Assembly (NCBI GenBank): GCA_023663705.1
Contig: JAMPGY010000010.1
Span: 1 to 64,000, forward strand
DNA from: Clostridium sp.
Lineage (GTDB): Bacteria > Bacteroidota > Bacteroidia > Bacteroidales > Bacteroidaceae
Direction of reading: 5' to 3'
Length of the DNA: 64,000 nucleotides
The notes under the pieces: generated by a model
The model's input: only the letters and a program-made list of their open reading frames with translations
What the model was told of the DNA's origin: nothing
Database searches by the model: none
Shown here: piece by piece, positions 16,226-25,940 of the stretch
Position numbering within the stretch: position 1 is the first letter of the stretch
Layout of the letters: each line of letters opens with the position of its first letter
Made by a program: the position numbers and the translations under genes

Positions 16226-19200
16226 CTAATTAATTCTGTAAGATAGAGACGGGTTGCTTTCGATATATGAAATTAAATCCTTTTTAACGGACACCTTGGT
16301 GTTGCGTGACATCAGCGACAACGGGTGCTGGTGTTCAGCATCACTGATGCGGAAATACAGGTTGGCGGTGCCCGGATTGCTTTTGATCAGAGTCGAGAGT
16401 GAGAGCACTGTATCGCTGTCCAGTGTCTCCAGGGCCATGGTGATGGTGATGCTTTCTATCACTTGGTCTTTTATGTCGGCCAAGAATTCGATTTTGCCGA
16501 TACGGAACTCCAGTTTGCTGGGATCCCATTGGCGAGGCTGACATTTGGCCGTGATGAACACGGCATTTCCTGTGTCCATATAGCTGCCCCATGTGGGCCA
16601 GTCCTGACCGAACAACGGAATTTCGAACGAACCGGAATAATCTTCAATGGTGACAATGCCATAGGGCTTTCCGGCTTTGGAGATGCCTTTGCGCACATTG
16701 GTGATCATACCGCCCAACGTCAGGTCCATGTTGGCAAACGGAGTCAGATCCTGCAAGTCGGCCATTTGCACGTTGCACACGTTCTGCAGGATGATGGAAT
16801 AATCGTCCAGCGGGTGGGCCGACAAATAGATGCCCACGAGGGTGCGCTCCTTGTTCAGGCGTTCCAGGGCGCTCCAGGATTCGGCGGCAGGAACTTCGGG
16901 GGTGGCAATCTCCACGACATCGAATCCGCCGAACAGGGAATTCTGCGCGGCGTCTTTGTCCGTCTGATAACGCATGCCGTAGCGTGCCAGAGAGTCCAGG
17001 AAAATCTCGCCTTTGCTGTTTGGGGCAAAGAACTGTTCCCTGCTGATGGTGCCGAAGCCGTCGAAAGCTCCGGAAAGTACAAGGCTTTCCAGATTATTGC
17101 GTTTGCAGGATGATGCCGGAACACGTTGAACGAAATCGAACACAGACTTGTAGGGCCCGTTGGCCTTGCGTTCCTTGATGATGGCTTCTACGGCGGCATC
17201 TCCCATGCCTTTGATGGCTCCCAGTCCGAAACGTATGTTTCCCTGCGGATCCACACTGAACTTACGCTGACTCGCGTTGACGTCCGGTCCCAGAGTGTCG
17301 ATGCCAATGCTTTTGCATTCGCTCATCAGTTTGGTAATGTCCGTGATGTTGGCCAGGCTTCGGCTCATTACGGCAGCCATGTATTGAGCGGGGAAGTTGG
17401 CTTTCAGGTAGGCTGTCTGATAGGCTACCCAGGAGTAGCATGTGGCGTGGCTCTTGTTGAAGGCGTAGGAGGCGAACTTCTTCCAGTCGCTCCATATCTT
17501 TTCCAGTATCTTGGGATCGTGCCCGTTGCTTTTACCTCCGGCCACGAATTTGGGATACATGTGGTTTAGCTTGTCGATCAACTTCTTACCCATGGCTTTC
17601 CGGAGCGTGTCGCTCTCGCCTCGGGTGAAGTTGGCCAGCTGGCGCGAGAGCAACATCACCTGCTCCTGATACACGGTGATACCATACGTGTCCTTGAGAT
17701 ACTTCTCCATGCACGGGATATCGTATTCCACCGGTTTCCGGCCCTGTTTCCGGTCGATGAAATCGGGAATATAGTCCATCGGTCCCGGGCGGTACAGGGC
17801 ATTCATGGCAATCAGATCCTCGAAGGTGGACGGTTGCAATTCGCGCAAGTATTTCTGCATGCCGGCCGATTCAAACTGGAATGTTCCGATGGTACGTCCT
17901 TCGCAATACAGATTGTAGGTGGCCGGATCTTCGATGTCCAGTTTGTCCACATCGATCTCCAGACCGAGACTGTCGCGTATGTTCGTTTGACATTCCTTGA
18001 TGATGGACAGGGTTTTCAGTCCTAAGAAGTCCATTTTGATGAGTCCCGTGTCTTCGATCACGGAGCCCTCGTATTGCGTGCAAATCAGTTTTTCGCCTGT
18101 TTCCTTGTCCTCGGCTGTACTGATGGGAACCCAGTCGGAAACATCATCGCGGCAGATGATGACACCGCAGGCGTGAACGCCGGTGTTGCGCACGTTGCCT
18201 TCCAGCATCTTGGCATAACGTATGGTATCGCGCAGGATGGGGTCGGGGGAGGCTTCTGCCTCTTGCAGTTCGGAAATACATGAGATGGCGTTGGTAAGAT
18301 TCATCTTCAGAGCCTTCCCGTTTGCATCTTCCGGCAACTTGTCCGGGATGAGTTTGCACAGTTTGTTCGAGGTATCCAGCGGCAGCTTTTGCACACGGGC
18401 CACATCTTTGATGGCCAGTTTGGTGGCCATAGTGCCATAGGTGATGATGTGGGCCACCTTCTCCGCCCCATACTTCTGGGTCACCCAGCTCAGCACTTTG
18501 CCTCGTCCGTCGTCATCGAAGTCCACGTCGATATCGGGAAGTGAGATACGGTCGGGATTCAGGAAACGCTCAAACAGGAGGTCGTACTGTATGGGGTCGA
18601 TTTTGGTGATGCCCAGGCAATAGGCTACGGCCGATCCTGCGGCCGATCCACGTCCGGGACCCACTGATACATTCAGTTCATGGCGCGCGGCGTTGATGTA
18701 GTCCTGCACGATGAGGAAGTAGCCGGGGAAGCCCATGGTCTTCATGATGTGCAGCTCAAAGTTGAGCCGTTCTTTCACGTGTTCTTCCAGCGGGTCTCCA
18801 TACATACGTTTGGCTCCCTCATAGGTCAGGGCGGCCAGATAGTCAGCCTCCAGTTTCAGGCGGTAGAGCTTGTCCACGCCTCCCAGTTTTTTGATTTTGC
18901 TTTCGGCATCCTCGCGGCTCATCACCACTTCGCCTAATTCGTTTCGGGTGAACTCCTCAAACAAATCTTCGTGGGTAAACCGTTCGCGATAGGACGCTTC
19001 CGTGCCAAACTCCTCCGGGATGTCAAATGTGGGCATGATGGGGGCATGGTCGATGGAATACGTCTCCACCTTGTCCAGAATCTCGCAGGTGTTGGCCAAT
19101 GCCTCGGGGATGTCGGCAAAGATGTCGTTCATCTCCTGCCGGGTCTTGAACCATTCCTGCTTGGAGTAGAGCATACGTTTGGGATCGTTCAGGTCGCGGT

Positions 19201-20125
19201 TGGTGCTCAGACAGATCAGGCGGTCGTGGGCTTCTGCATTTTCCTGTTCCACAAAGTGGCAGTCGTTGGTACATACCAGTTTGATGTCGTGTTTGCGTGC
19301 CAGTTCTATCAAGGCGGCGTTGGCCCGTTGCTGCAACGGGAACGTCTCGCGGTTGGCCCGTTGGGTGGGATCCTTCACCTCGTGGCGTTGCAGTTCCAGA
19401 TAGTAGTCCTCTCCAAACACGCGTTTATACCACAGGGCGGCTTCTTCGGCTCCTTCGGGATCACCGGCCAAAATCTTATGGGGAACTTCACCGGCTATGC
19501 AGGCCGAGCACACGATCAGCCCTTCGCTGTGGGCTTCCAGTTCCACCCGGTCGGTGCGCGGACGTCCGTAGAATCCGTCGGTCCACGACTTCGATACCAG
19601 TTTGATCAGGTTGTGATATCCCGTTTCGTTTTTCGCTAATATAATAAGGTGGTATCTCCGGTTGTCTCCCTTGTCCTTCTCCATGTTGAAGAGCCGTCGG
19701 TTGGCCACATACATCTCGCATCCGAATATGGGCTTGAACAGCGAGGCTTGGGCTTTTTGCAGCGCCTCCCGGGCTTGCGACAACTGTTCCTCTATGGAGG
19801 GGAATGCCGGGGCATCTGCAGCGGCATCCTGTTCGTTCCCCTCTTTTTTCTGTTGTTCTGATTCCCATTCCATACGGGCCACGTCATCTCCCCGTTCCAG
19901 TTGGGCTATCTTTTTCTTCCAGGTCTTGATGTCTCTCTGTATGGGGCCGTTCTTCTTGTTGACATAATTGAAAAACTCCTTGATGCCCATCATGTTGCCG
20001 TGGTCGGTGATGGCCATACCCCGCATGCCGTCCTTGATGGCTTTGTCCACAAGACGGGGCACACTGGCCTGTCCGTCCAATATGGAGTATTGGGTGTGTA
20101 CGTGTAGGTGTACAAAATCCTGCAT
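16226..20125 (-). CDS. dnaE: DNA polymerase III alpha subunit
   Basis: Replicative polymerase catalytic subunit, 1299 residues. It begins MQDFVHLHVHTQYS, the PHP domain signature. The palm motif LPDIDVDFDDDGR supplies D531 and D533, the catalytic aspartates. C-terminal helix-hairpin and OB regions follow (LGGMITNVRKGISKAGKP). The PHP domain carries a charged, coiled-coil-like insertion of about 60 residues (about 80-140, rich in E, K and Q), a variation seen in Bacteroidetes DnaE. I chose ATG at 20125 rather than the in-frame ATG at 20161. The promoter -7 box ends at 20162, so the upstream ATG would lie at the transcription start, and the family begins at MQDF. Confidence 0.97.
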   Translation of the reverse strand: MQDFVHLHVHTQYSILDGQASVPRLVDKAIKDGMRGMAITDHGNMMGIKEFFNYVNKKNGPIQRDIKTWKKKIAQLERGDDVARMEWESEQQKKEGNEQDAAADAPAFPSIEEQLSQAREALQKAQASLFKPIFGCEMYVANRRLFNMEKDKGDNRRYHLIILAKNETGYHNLIKLVSKSWTDGFYGRPRTDRVELEAHSEGLIVCSACIAGEVPHKILAGDPEGAEEAALWYKRVFGEDYYLELQRHEVKDPTQRANRETFPLQQRANAALIELARKHDIKLVCTNDCHFVEQENAEAHDRLICLSTNRDLNDPKRMLYSKQEWFKTRQEMNDIFADIPEALANTCEILDKVETYSIDHAPIMPTFDIPEEFGTEASYRERFTHEDLFEEFTRNELGEVVMSREDAESKIKKLGGVDKLYRLKLEADYLAALTYEGAKRMYGDPLEEHVKERLNFELHIMKTMGFPGYFLIVQDYINAARHELNVSVGPGRGSAAGSAVAYCLGITKIDPIQYDLLFERFLNPDRISLPDIDVDFDDDGRGKVLSWVTQKYGAEKVAHIITYGTMATKLAIKDVARVQKLPLDTSNKLCKLIPDKLPEDANGKALKMNLTNAISCISELQEAEASPDPILRDTIRYAKMLEGNVRNTGVHACGVIICRDDVSDWVPISTAEDKETGEKLICTQYEGSVIEDTGLIKMDFLGLKTLSIIKECQTNIRDSLGLEIDVDKLDIEDPATYNLYCEGRTIGTFQFESAGMQKYLRELQPSTFEDLIAMNALYRPGPMDYIPDFIDRKQGRKPVEYDIPCMEKYLKDTYGITVYQEQVMLLSRQLANFTRGESDTLRKAMGKKLIDKLNHMYPKFVAGGKSNGHDPKILEKIWSDWKKFASYAFNKSHATCYSWVAYQTAYLKANFPAQYMAAVMSRSLANITDITKLMSECKSIGIDTLGPDVNASQRKFSVDPQGNIRFGLGAIKGMGDAAVEAIIKERKANGPYKSVFDFVQRVPASSCKRNNLESLVLSGAFDGFGTISREQFFAPNSKGEIFLDSLARYGMRYQTDKDAAQNSLFGGFDVVEIATPEVPAAESWSALERLNKERTLVGIYLSAHPLDDYSIILQNVCNVQMADLQDLTPFANMDLTLGGMITNVRKGISKAGKPYGIVTIEDYSGSFEIPLFGQDWPTWGSYMDTGNAVFITAKCQPRQWDPSKLEFRIGKIEFLADIKDQVIESITITMALETLDSDTVLSLSTLIKSNPGTANLYFRISDAEHQHPLSLMSRNTKVSVKKDLISYIESNPSLSYRIN

Positions 20126-20161
20126 AGTGAAGTCCTTTGTCTCGTTGTGTGATTGAAGCAT

Positions 20162-20193
20162 TAAAGTTACGCCACTTTTATCAAAAGAGCAAA
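20162..20193 (-). promoter_or_regulatory. Promoter of dnaE
   Basis: On the minus strand TTTG (complement of 20190-20193), 20 bp, TAACTTTA (complement of 20162-20169): one mismatch from the Bacteroidales -7 consensus. It sets the dnaE start at 20125. Confidence 0.65.
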
Positions 20194-20271
20194 AGACGGT
20201 GACTTTTTTTTAGCCGTGAAAGAATATTGGTTCTATTTCGTTAACATTTGATTAAAAGATGCCAAGATAAT

Positions 20272-20302
20272 TTTGCTTTTTAGCTGATTATAGCTATCTT
20301 TG
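20272..20302 (+). promoter_or_regulatory. Promoter of psd-pssA
   Basis: TTTG (20272-20275), 19 bp, TATCTTTG (20295-20302), an exact consensus match. It covers the alternative TTG start at 20300, which is therefore excluded; the ATG at 20327 follows by 24 bases. Confidence 0.82.
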
Positions 20303-20326
20303 TCAATCAATCTACAGGATAGACTA

Positions 20327-21016
20327 ATGGGACGTAGACTTAAAAAGCTAAAAAAGATAAGACTTCATCGCGAAGGCACACATACATTACTCTGGGGCGG
20401 ATTGGCCTTGCTATTTATCAATTTAAGCCTGTACGTGGCTTTTGAATGCAAGATCCCGTTCTACATCGTGGCCTCTCTCAGTATATTCCTTTATCTGATG
20501 GTCGTCAATTTCTTCCGTTGCCCGATTCGTATATTCGAGGGGGACACCGAAAGGCTTGTTGTGGCTCCGGCCGATGGCAAGGTGGTGGTGATTGAGGAAG
20601 TGGAGGAGAATGAATACTTCCACGACAGAAGGATCATGGTGTCCATCTTCATGAGTGTAGTCAATGTGCATGCCAACTGGATTCCGGTGGACGGTGTGGT
20701 GAAACTTGTAAGGCATCACGACGGCAACTTCCATAAAGCCTGGTTGCCCAAGGCCAGCACGGAGAACGAACGTTCCACCGTGGTGATCGAGACGCCCGAA
20801 GGAACGGAAATCATGGCCCGTCAGATAGCCGGAGCGGTGGCGCGCCGCATTGTGACCTATGCCCGCGAGGGCGAGGAATGCTACATCGACGAGCACATGG
20901 GCTTCATCAAGTTCGGCTCCCGGGTAGACGTATATCTGCCGTTGGGCACGGAAGTGTGTGTCAGGATGGGGCAGCGGACGGTGGGCAATGAAACCATACT
21001 GGCGCATCTGAAATAA
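20327..21016 (+). CDS. psd: Phosphatidylserine decarboxylase proenzyme (short type)
   Basis: 229 residues. It decarboxylates phosphatidylserine to phosphatidylethanolamine at the inner membrane. Two hydrophobic segments near the N-terminus (about 20-60) anchor it. The core shows [13 protein letters not shown] and the [10 protein letters not shown]-like block ([10 protein letters not shown]). Self-cleavage is expected at G197-S198 in KFGSRVDV, creating the pyruvoyl cofactor and a roughly 32-residue alpha chain. It is 21 bases upstream of pssA, whose product makes its substrate, so both final steps of PE synthesis are co-transcribed from the promoter at 20272. Confidence 0.95.
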   Translation: MGRRLKKLKKIRLHREGTHTLLWGGLALLFINLSLYVAFECKIPFYIVASLSIFLYLMVVNFFRCPIRIFEGDTERLVVAPADGKVVVIEEVEENEYFHDRRIMVSIFMSVVNVHANWIPVDGVVKLVRHHDGNFHKAWLPKASTENERSTVVIETPEGTEIMARQIAGAVARRIVTYAREGEECYIDEHMGFIKFGSRVDVYLPLGTEVCVRMGQRTVGNETILAHLK

Positions 21017-21037
21017 AATAAAAAAGACGTAATCAAA

Positions 21038-21745
21038 ATGGCAAACGCGGTAATCAGACAAATCCCCAACAGCATAACCTGTTGCAATTTAATCTGTGGC
21101 TGTATGGCCACGGGAGCGGCTTTTCACAGTCATTACGAATGGGCTGTAGTGATGATCATTGCCGGAGCGGTGTTCGATTTCTTCGACGGGATGACAGCCC
21201 GGTTGCTGGGTGTGTCCTCTCCGATAGGCAAGGAACTGGATTCGCTGGCCGATGTCGTTACGTTTGGTGTGGCTCCCTCTGCTTTGCTGTTTTCTCTCTT
21301 TGGTCAGGTTGCCTATCCCGGGATATTGGAGCCTCTGCGTCCCTATCTTCCCTACACCGCATTCCTGATGGCGGCTTTTTCGGCACTTCGTTTGGCCAAG
21401 TTCAATCTCGACACCCGCCAGACCTCTTCTTTCATCGGTGTGCCCACACCGGCCAATGCCTTGTTTTGGGGCTCGCTGATTGTGGGCAACATGGGATTTC
21501 TGGTGTCCGATAGCTTCAATGCGGGGCTGCTCTTCCTGATCATGTTGCTGTTCTGCTTCCTGATGGTGGCAGAGATACCTTTGTTTGCCCTCAAGTTCAA
21601 GAACCTGTCGTGGCAGGACAACAAGGTGAAGTATATATTCCTCTTGGGCTGTATCCCTTTGGTCATAGGGCTGGGATACAGTTGCTTTGCCGGAATCATC
21701 CTGTGGTATGTGGCTCTCTCCGTGGTGAGCCGCAATCGGGCGTAA
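21038..21745 (+). CDS. pssA: CDP-diacylglycerol--serine O-phosphatidyltransferase
   Basis: 235-residue inner-membrane enzyme joining CDP-diacylglycerol and serine. The CDP-alcohol phosphotransferase signature is complete: DGMTARLLGVSSPIGKELDS followed by LAD, with the family's spaced Asp, Gly, Ala, Arg, Gly, Asp and Asp. About six to eight membrane spans. It belongs to the type-II PssA family of Gram-positives and Bacteroidetes, not the E. coli soluble type. Second gene after psd. Confidence 0.95.
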   Translation: MANAVIRQIPNSITCCNLICGCMATGAAFHSHYEWAVVMIIAGAVFDFFDGMTARLLGVSSPIGKELDSLADVVTFGVAPSALLFSLFGQVAYPGILEPLRPYLPYTAFLMAAFSALRLAKFNLDTRQTSSFIGVPTPANALFWGSLIVGNMGFLVSDSFNAGLLFLIMLLFCFLMVAEIPLFALKFKNLSWQDNKVKYIFLLGCIPLVIGLGYSCFAGIILWYVALSVVSRNRA

Positions 21746-21805
21746 TTCCTTTTGGCACGGTTATTGCTGACTGTTTGCCGTATGAATCTAAATTGGATAT
21801 AAAGC

Positions 21806-22063
21806 ATGAATATAGGTTGCCTTTTGATGCCATTGATTATCGTGCTGCTTTTTGTGGGCGGTATGGTGAGGAGTGTGCTTCAAGTGCTGGGTCTGTTGCG
21901 TCGCACGTCGGGTGAGCGGCCGGACGGTCGGGATCAGTCAGCCGGTCGACAATCATCCGCCGGTCAGAAAAATAAAAGAACGGCATCCTCCGATTCTTCC
22001 GACAAGCAGAAGATCTTCTCGGATGACGAGGGAGAATATGTGGATTATGAGGAAGTGAAATAG
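21806..22063 (+). CDS. DUF4834 family small membrane protein
   Basis: 85 residues: one N-terminal membrane span (about 3-25), a low-complexity polar linker, and the acidic C-terminal motif IFSDDEGEYVDYEEVK typical of the DUF4834 family, which is often next to pssA in Bacteroidales. It starts 60 bases after pssA. Function unknown; context suggests the phospholipid or envelope operon. It converges on tadA, with 25 bases between the two stops and no obvious terminator. Confidence 0.85.
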   Translation: MNIGCLLMPLIIVLLFVGGMVRSVLQVLGLLRRTSGERPDGRDQSAGRQSSAGQKNKRTASSDSSDKQKIFSDDEGEYVDYEEVK

Positions 22064-22088
22064 AAATCCGTCCCCTTCTTTTTCGTTC

Positions 22089-22526
22089 CTATCGTTTGTG
22101 GCGGAAGAAATCTTTCATCAGTGCTTCCGCTTTGTCGGCCTCCACGCCGGCAGTCACCTCCGTCTTGGGGTGCAGGGCCTCCGGCGCCAGCAGATGGTAT
22201 CCCCTTTTTTCGTCTGCGGCACCATACACCAACCGTTTCACTTGTGCCCATCCGATGGCACCGGCACACATCGTGCAGGGTTCCAGAGTGACGTAGAGCG
22301 TACACTCCGTCAGGTACTTTCCGCCCAGGTAGTTGGCTGCCGCCGTGATGGCCTGCATCTCGGCATGAGCCGTCACGTCGTGGAGCGTTTCCGTCAGGTT
22401 GTGCGCCCTGGCTATGATGCGGTCGCGGCACACCACAACGGCTCCCACCGGAATTTCGTCCTCGGCAAATGCCTGTCGCGCTTCCTCCAGCGCCTTTTGC
22501 ATGTAGAGGTTGTCTTTTGTCATCAT
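22089..22526 (-). CDS. tadA: tRNA-specific adenosine deaminase (TadA-like)
   Basis: 145 residues of the cytidine/deoxycytidylate deaminase fold. Zinc ligands H54, C84 and C87 and catalytic E56 are all present in HAEMQ and PCTMC. The usual role is converting A34 to inosine in tRNA-Arg. Length and motif spacing match TadA; a related guanine or nucleoside deaminase is less likely. Two adjacent ATGs (22526 and 22523) could both serve. Divergent from yraN. Confidence 0.9.
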   Translation of the reverse strand: MMTKDNLYMQKALEEARQAFAEDEIPVGAVVVCRDRIIARAHNLTETLHDVTAHAEMQAITAAANYLGGKYLTECTLYVTLEPCTMCAGAIGWAQVKRLVYGAADEKRGYHLLAPEALHPKTEVTAGVEADKAEALMKDFFRHKR

Positions 22527-22625
22527 GGGTCAAATACGTATTTCCGTGCAAAAATACGACAATCATACTGTCCGGCGTTGCTTTTTTCAATAAATTTGCA
22601 GGCGGAACAACCAATAAGGGAAAGA

Positions 22626-22994
22626 ATGGCCGCACATAATGAATTGGGTCGCAAAGGCGAGGATGCAGCCGTGGCCAAGCTGATGGCTGAAGGCTACGCC
22701 GTGAGACACCGCAACTGGCGTTGCGGGCACAAGGAACTTGACATTGTGGCCGAGCGGGACGGGATGCTTGTCTTTGTGGAAGTGAAGACGCGCCGCGACG
22801 TTTGTTTCGGGCGTCCCGAGGAGGCCGTCACTCCGCTCAAGATACGCCGCATTGTGGCTTCGGCCGATGCTTATCTGCGCAAGTTCGCTCTTGATCAGCC
22901 CGTCCGTTTCGATGTGGTGACGGTGGTGGAGGACACATCGGGCAGGCTGTGTGTGCATCACATCGAGGAGGCCTTCTATCCGCCGCTGTTCTGA
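22626..22994 (+). CDS. YraN/UPF0102 family protein
   Basis: 122 residues with the nuclease-like fold of UPF0102: LGRKGEDAAVAKL at the N-terminus, then ELDIVAERDG and FVEVKTRRD, which give the Asp, Glu and Lys of a PD-(D/E)XK-type site. The biological role is not settled. ATG at 22626 is preceded by a TAAATTTG box (22591-22598) without a clear -33. The open frame continues upstream into the antisense of tadA and is not coding there. birA follows 25 bases later. Confidence 0.9.
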   Translation: MAAHNELGRKGEDAAVAKLMAEGYAVRHRNWRCGHKELDIVAERDGMLVFVEVKTRRDVCFGRPEEAVTPLKIRRIVASADAYLRKFALDQPVRFDVVTVVEDTSGRLCVHHIEEAFYPPLF

Positions 22995-23019
22995 TTCCCG
23001 ACCGACAACAGACAACGAA

Positions 23020-23793
23020 ATGACACATCCGTTACACACACTCGACGATTCGCCCCGCTTTGAATGGATAGAGCTGGCCGAGACCGACTCTACCAACCGG
23101 TTTCTGCGCCATTATCATCCGGTGACCCCGAAAGAGATGACGCTGGTGACCGCCGATTTCCAGACCGACGGACGCGGGCAGGCCACCAACACCTGGGAGT
23201 CGGCACGCGGCGCCAACCTGCTCTTCAGTGTGCTCATCCGTCCTGCCGGTGTGGAGGCCAACCGTCAGTTTGTGCTGTCGCAAGCCTTCGCGTTGGCCAT
23301 CTGCGAGAGCCTGTCCGCCCATACGGACGACATACGCATCAAGTGGCCCAACGACATCTATTGGCGCGACAGCAAGATCTGCGGCATACTGATAGAGAAC
23401 ACCCTGCTGGGGCGTCACATCGACACCTGTATCCTCGGAGCCGGCGTGAATGTCAACCAGCAGACGTTCGAGGGCGATGCGCCCAACCCGGTGTCGCTCC
23501 GTCAGATTGTGGGTGCCGACACGGAACGCACGTTCCTGCTGGCCGACATCGTGGACCGTTTCAAGACCTTGCTGGCCGCTATCGGCCGGGGAGACACCGC
23601 CGCCATAGAGGCCGGTTACCGTAGCCGTCTCTATCGTGTCGGGGGCTTCCATTCCTATGCCGATGACGAGGGAACGTTCGAGGCCACGCTCCACGACATA
23701 GAGCCCACGGGCCATCTGGTGTTGCGGGACCGCAACGACCGCTTGCGCCGTTATGCTTTCAAGGAAGTCCGCTTTGTGCTTCCCGACAAATGA
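23020..23793 (+). CDS. birA: Biotin--[acetyl-CoA-carboxylase] ligase
   Basis: 257 residues. It attaches biotin to carboxylase carrier domains through biotinyl-AMP. GRGQATNTWES is the nucleotide/biotin loop equivalent of the GRGRRGR motif, and KWPNDIYWRDSKICGIL holds the active-site lysine block. It lacks an N-terminal DNA-binding domain, so it is a ligase only, not a repressor. ATG at 23020 lies 25 bases after yraN; pyrH follows after 28 bases. Confidence 0.94.
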   Translation: MTHPLHTLDDSPRFEWIELAETDSTNRFLRHYHPVTPKEMTLVTADFQTDGRGQATNTWESARGANLLFSVLIRPAGVEANRQFVLSQAFALAICESLSAHTDDIRIKWPNDIYWRDSKICGILIENTLLGRHIDTCILGAGVNVNQQTFEGDAPNPVSLRQIVGADTERTFLLADIVDRFKTLLAAIGRGDTAAIEAGYRSRLYRVGGFHSYADDEGTFEATLHDIEPTGHLVLRDRNDRLRRYAFKEVRFVLPDK

Positions 23794-23821
23794 ATTTATC
23801 CAACCTCAAAACTATAACGAT

Positions 23822-24535
23822 ATGGCAAGATTCAAAAGAATACTTCTCAAACTGAGTGGCGAAAGCCTGATGGGCGAACAGCGCTACGGCATCGACGAAA
23901 AGCGCTTGGCCGAGTATGCACAACAGATCAAGGAGGTGCACGACATGGGCGTGCAGATAGGCATCGTGATCGGTGGTGGAAACATCTTCCGCGGATTGAG
24001 TGGTGCCGGCAAGGGATTCGACCGCGTGAAGGGCGACCAGATGGGTATGTGTGCCACTGTCATCAATTCGCTGGGACTGAGCAGTGCGCTCGGTGCCATC
24101 GGTGTGAAGAGCCGTGTGCTCACCGCCATACGCATGGAGCCCATCGGCGAGTTCTACAGCAAGTGGAAGGCTATCGAGTGTATGGAGCGCGGCGAGGTGG
24201 TCATCATGAGTGCCGGCACGGGCAATCCCTATTTCACCACCGATACCGGTTCGTCTCTGCGCGGCATCGAGATCGAGGCCGACGTGATGCTCAAGGGTAC
24301 CCGCGTGGATGGTGTGTATACGGCCGATCCCGAGAAGGATCCCACGGCCACCAAGTTTGACGAGATCACTTACGACGAAATCTACAACCGCGGCCTGAAG
24401 GTGATGGACCTCACGGCCACCACCATGTGCAAGGAGAACAACCTGCCCATCTACGTGTTCAACATGGATGTGGTGGGCAATCTGAAGCGTGTGATGGATG
24501 GCGAGGCTATTGGTACTTTGGTTCACAACGGGTAG
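23822..24535 (+). CDS. pyrH: Uridylate kinase
   Basis: 237 residues, cytosolic, phosphorylating UMP to UDP. It belongs to the amino-acid kinase fold, beginning RILLKLSGESLMG, then GVQIGIVIGGGN, and GTGNPYFTTDTGS near the UMP site. ATG at 23822 gives the family-standard length; upstream in-frame codons overlap birA. Codon use is highly biased, consistent with strong expression. Confidence 0.97.
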   Translation: MARFKRILLKLSGESLMGEQRYGIDEKRLAEYAQQIKEVHDMGVQIGIVIGGGNIFRGLSGAGKGFDRVKGDQMGMCATVINSLGLSSALGAIGVKSRVLTAIRMEPIGEFYSKWKAIECMERGEVVIMSAGTGNPYFTTDTGSSLRGIEIEADVMLKGTRVDGVYTADPEKDPTATKFDEITYDEIYNRGLKVMDLTATTMCKENNLPIYVFNMDVVGNLKRVMDGEAIGTLVHNG

Positions 24536-24859
24536 GATTTCAGTGACCTAAGCGTGGCAATGGGGGAAGCGCATTTACTTCATCGCTACTTCCGTGTGCA
24601 GTCAAAGTCCAGTTTTTCGGACACTCCTGTACACCGCAAGAATTTCATCACAGTCTGCTGTTCATCCGGTGTCAGCAGCTAATCTCCGCGCCGACGCTCA
24701 TAGTAGGGGGCTTGGTGGCCGGAAGATGCGGGGGCGGGGCGCCAGCCCCGGCCCCGTAATCCGTAAAAATGAGCAAAACGCACGTAATTCCGGTAACGCC
24801 TTTGTGCGTAGATGAACCTACCTTTGCACCGTTGAGACCAATTTAAATCACCGACCGAC
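24536..24859. other. Intergenic stretch between pyrH and the hydrolase operon
   Basis: It contains a very GC-rich hairpin (24731-24740 with 24745-24755, one bulged base) that may end the pyrH transcript, though no T-run follows. A -7-like box TACCTTTG lies at 24819-24826, 33 bases before the hydrolase start, without a properly spaced -33. A 25-codon frame (24768-24845) looks like chance. Nothing else seen. Confidence 0.5.
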
Positions 24860-25930
24860 ATGAAGCAAGCACTGCACCTGTTGGCAGGCCTGGCCTTGTG
24901 GACGGCCTGCACCACACAACCGAAAACAGAAATGAACACCGGAACAGCATGGGACAAAACGTTCCCGCAGAGTGAGAAAGTAAATCACCGCAAGGTGGAG
25001 TTCAAGAACCAATACGGCATCATGCTGGTGGCCGACCTGTACGAACCGAAGCAGGCCGGAGGAGCGTTGCCGGCCATAGCCGTGAGCGGACCGTTCGGCG
25101 CCGTGAAGGAGCAGGCGGCCGGACTGTATGCCCAGACGCTGGCCGAGCGCGGATTCGTGGCGCTGGCCTTCGATCCTTCGTTCACGGGCGAGAGCGGGGG
25201 AGAGCCGCGCCGCACAGCCTCGCCGGACATCAACACCGAGGACTTCATGGCGGCTGTCGACTACCTGTCCGCTTTGGAGCGGGCAGACTCCTCGCGGATA
25301 GGCATTGTGGGCATTTGCGGATGGGGCGGCATAGCCCTCAATGCGGCTGCGTTGGACGTGCGTGTCAAGGCCACGGCCGCCATCACCATGTACGACATGA
25401 CGCGCGTGAGCGGCAACGGATACTTCGATGCCGACGACAACGAGGAGGCGCGCCACCGTGCCCGCGTGGCACTGGCCGGCCAGCGTTCGGCCGATGCCAT
25501 GGCTATGAGTGGAGGGGTGGTTGACCCGCTGCCGGCCGATGCGCCGCAGTTTGTGCGCGATTATCACGATTACTACAAGACAGCCCGCGGCTACCACGTC
25601 CGTTCGGGCAACTCCAACGACGGCTGGCGCAGCATCGGCACGGCCGCCTATCAAAATTCCCGCTTCCTCTATTATACTAATGAGATACGTTCGGCCGTTC
25701 TTGTAGTACACGGCGAGAAAGCCCATTCGCGCTATTTCGGCGAGGATGCCTTCGGCTACCTGCTGAACGGACGCCCCGAAGCGGGTCGGCAGCCCAATCC
25801 CTGTCCGCACAACAAGCAGCTGCTCATCGTGCCCGGTGCCAGCCATTGCGACCTCTACGACGGAGGTCGGGACGGCCGCATCCCTTGGAACGCACTGGAG
25901 GAGTTTTTCAAGAAAAATCTGAACGAATAG
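24860..25930 (+). CDS. Alpha/beta hydrolase (dienelactone-hydrolase-like, Cys nucleophile)
   Basis: 356 residues. It has an N-terminal signal ending LWTACTTQ, possibly a lipoprotein cysteine though the lipobox is poor. The fold shows LPAIAVSGPFGAVKEQ, then FDPSFTGESGGEP. The nucleophile elbow reads GICGWGG, with C153 in the usual Ser position as in dienelactone hydrolases and YcjY relatives. The acid and base are likely in VVHGEKAHS and the GASHCDLYD histidine. Substrate unknown; an ester or lactone is expected. It heads a three-gene group with an AraC regulator (10 bases on) and a flavodoxin-type reductase, suggesting a response to a small reactive organic compound. Confidence 0.85.
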   Translation: MKQALHLLAGLALWTACTTQPKTEMNTGTAWDKTFPQSEKVNHRKVEFKNQYGIMLVADLYEPKQAGGALPAIAVSGPFGAVKEQAAGLYAQTLAERGFVALAFDPSFTGESGGEPRRTASPDINTEDFMAAVDYLSALERADSSRIGIVGICGWGGIALNAAALDVRVKATAAITMYDMTRVSGNGYFDADDNEEARHRARVALAGQRSADAMAMSGGVVDPLPADAPQFVRDYHDYYKTARGYHVRSGNSNDGWRSIGTAAYQNSRFLYYTNEIRSAVLVVHGEKAHSRYFGEDAFGYLLNGRPEAGRQPNPCPHNKQLLIVPGASHCDLYDGGRDGRIPWNALEEFFKKNLNE

Positions 25931-25940
25931 ATCCCAAGCA

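Noticed and set aside
20126-20161. Longer dnaE start at 20161
   Set aside because: The -7 box ends at 20162, so that ATG would coincide with the transcription start; the family begins at MQDFVHLHVH.
24768-24845. A 25-codon leader peptide before the hydrolase gene
   Set aside because: It overlaps the likely promoter box and has no attenuator-like hairpin or codon run.
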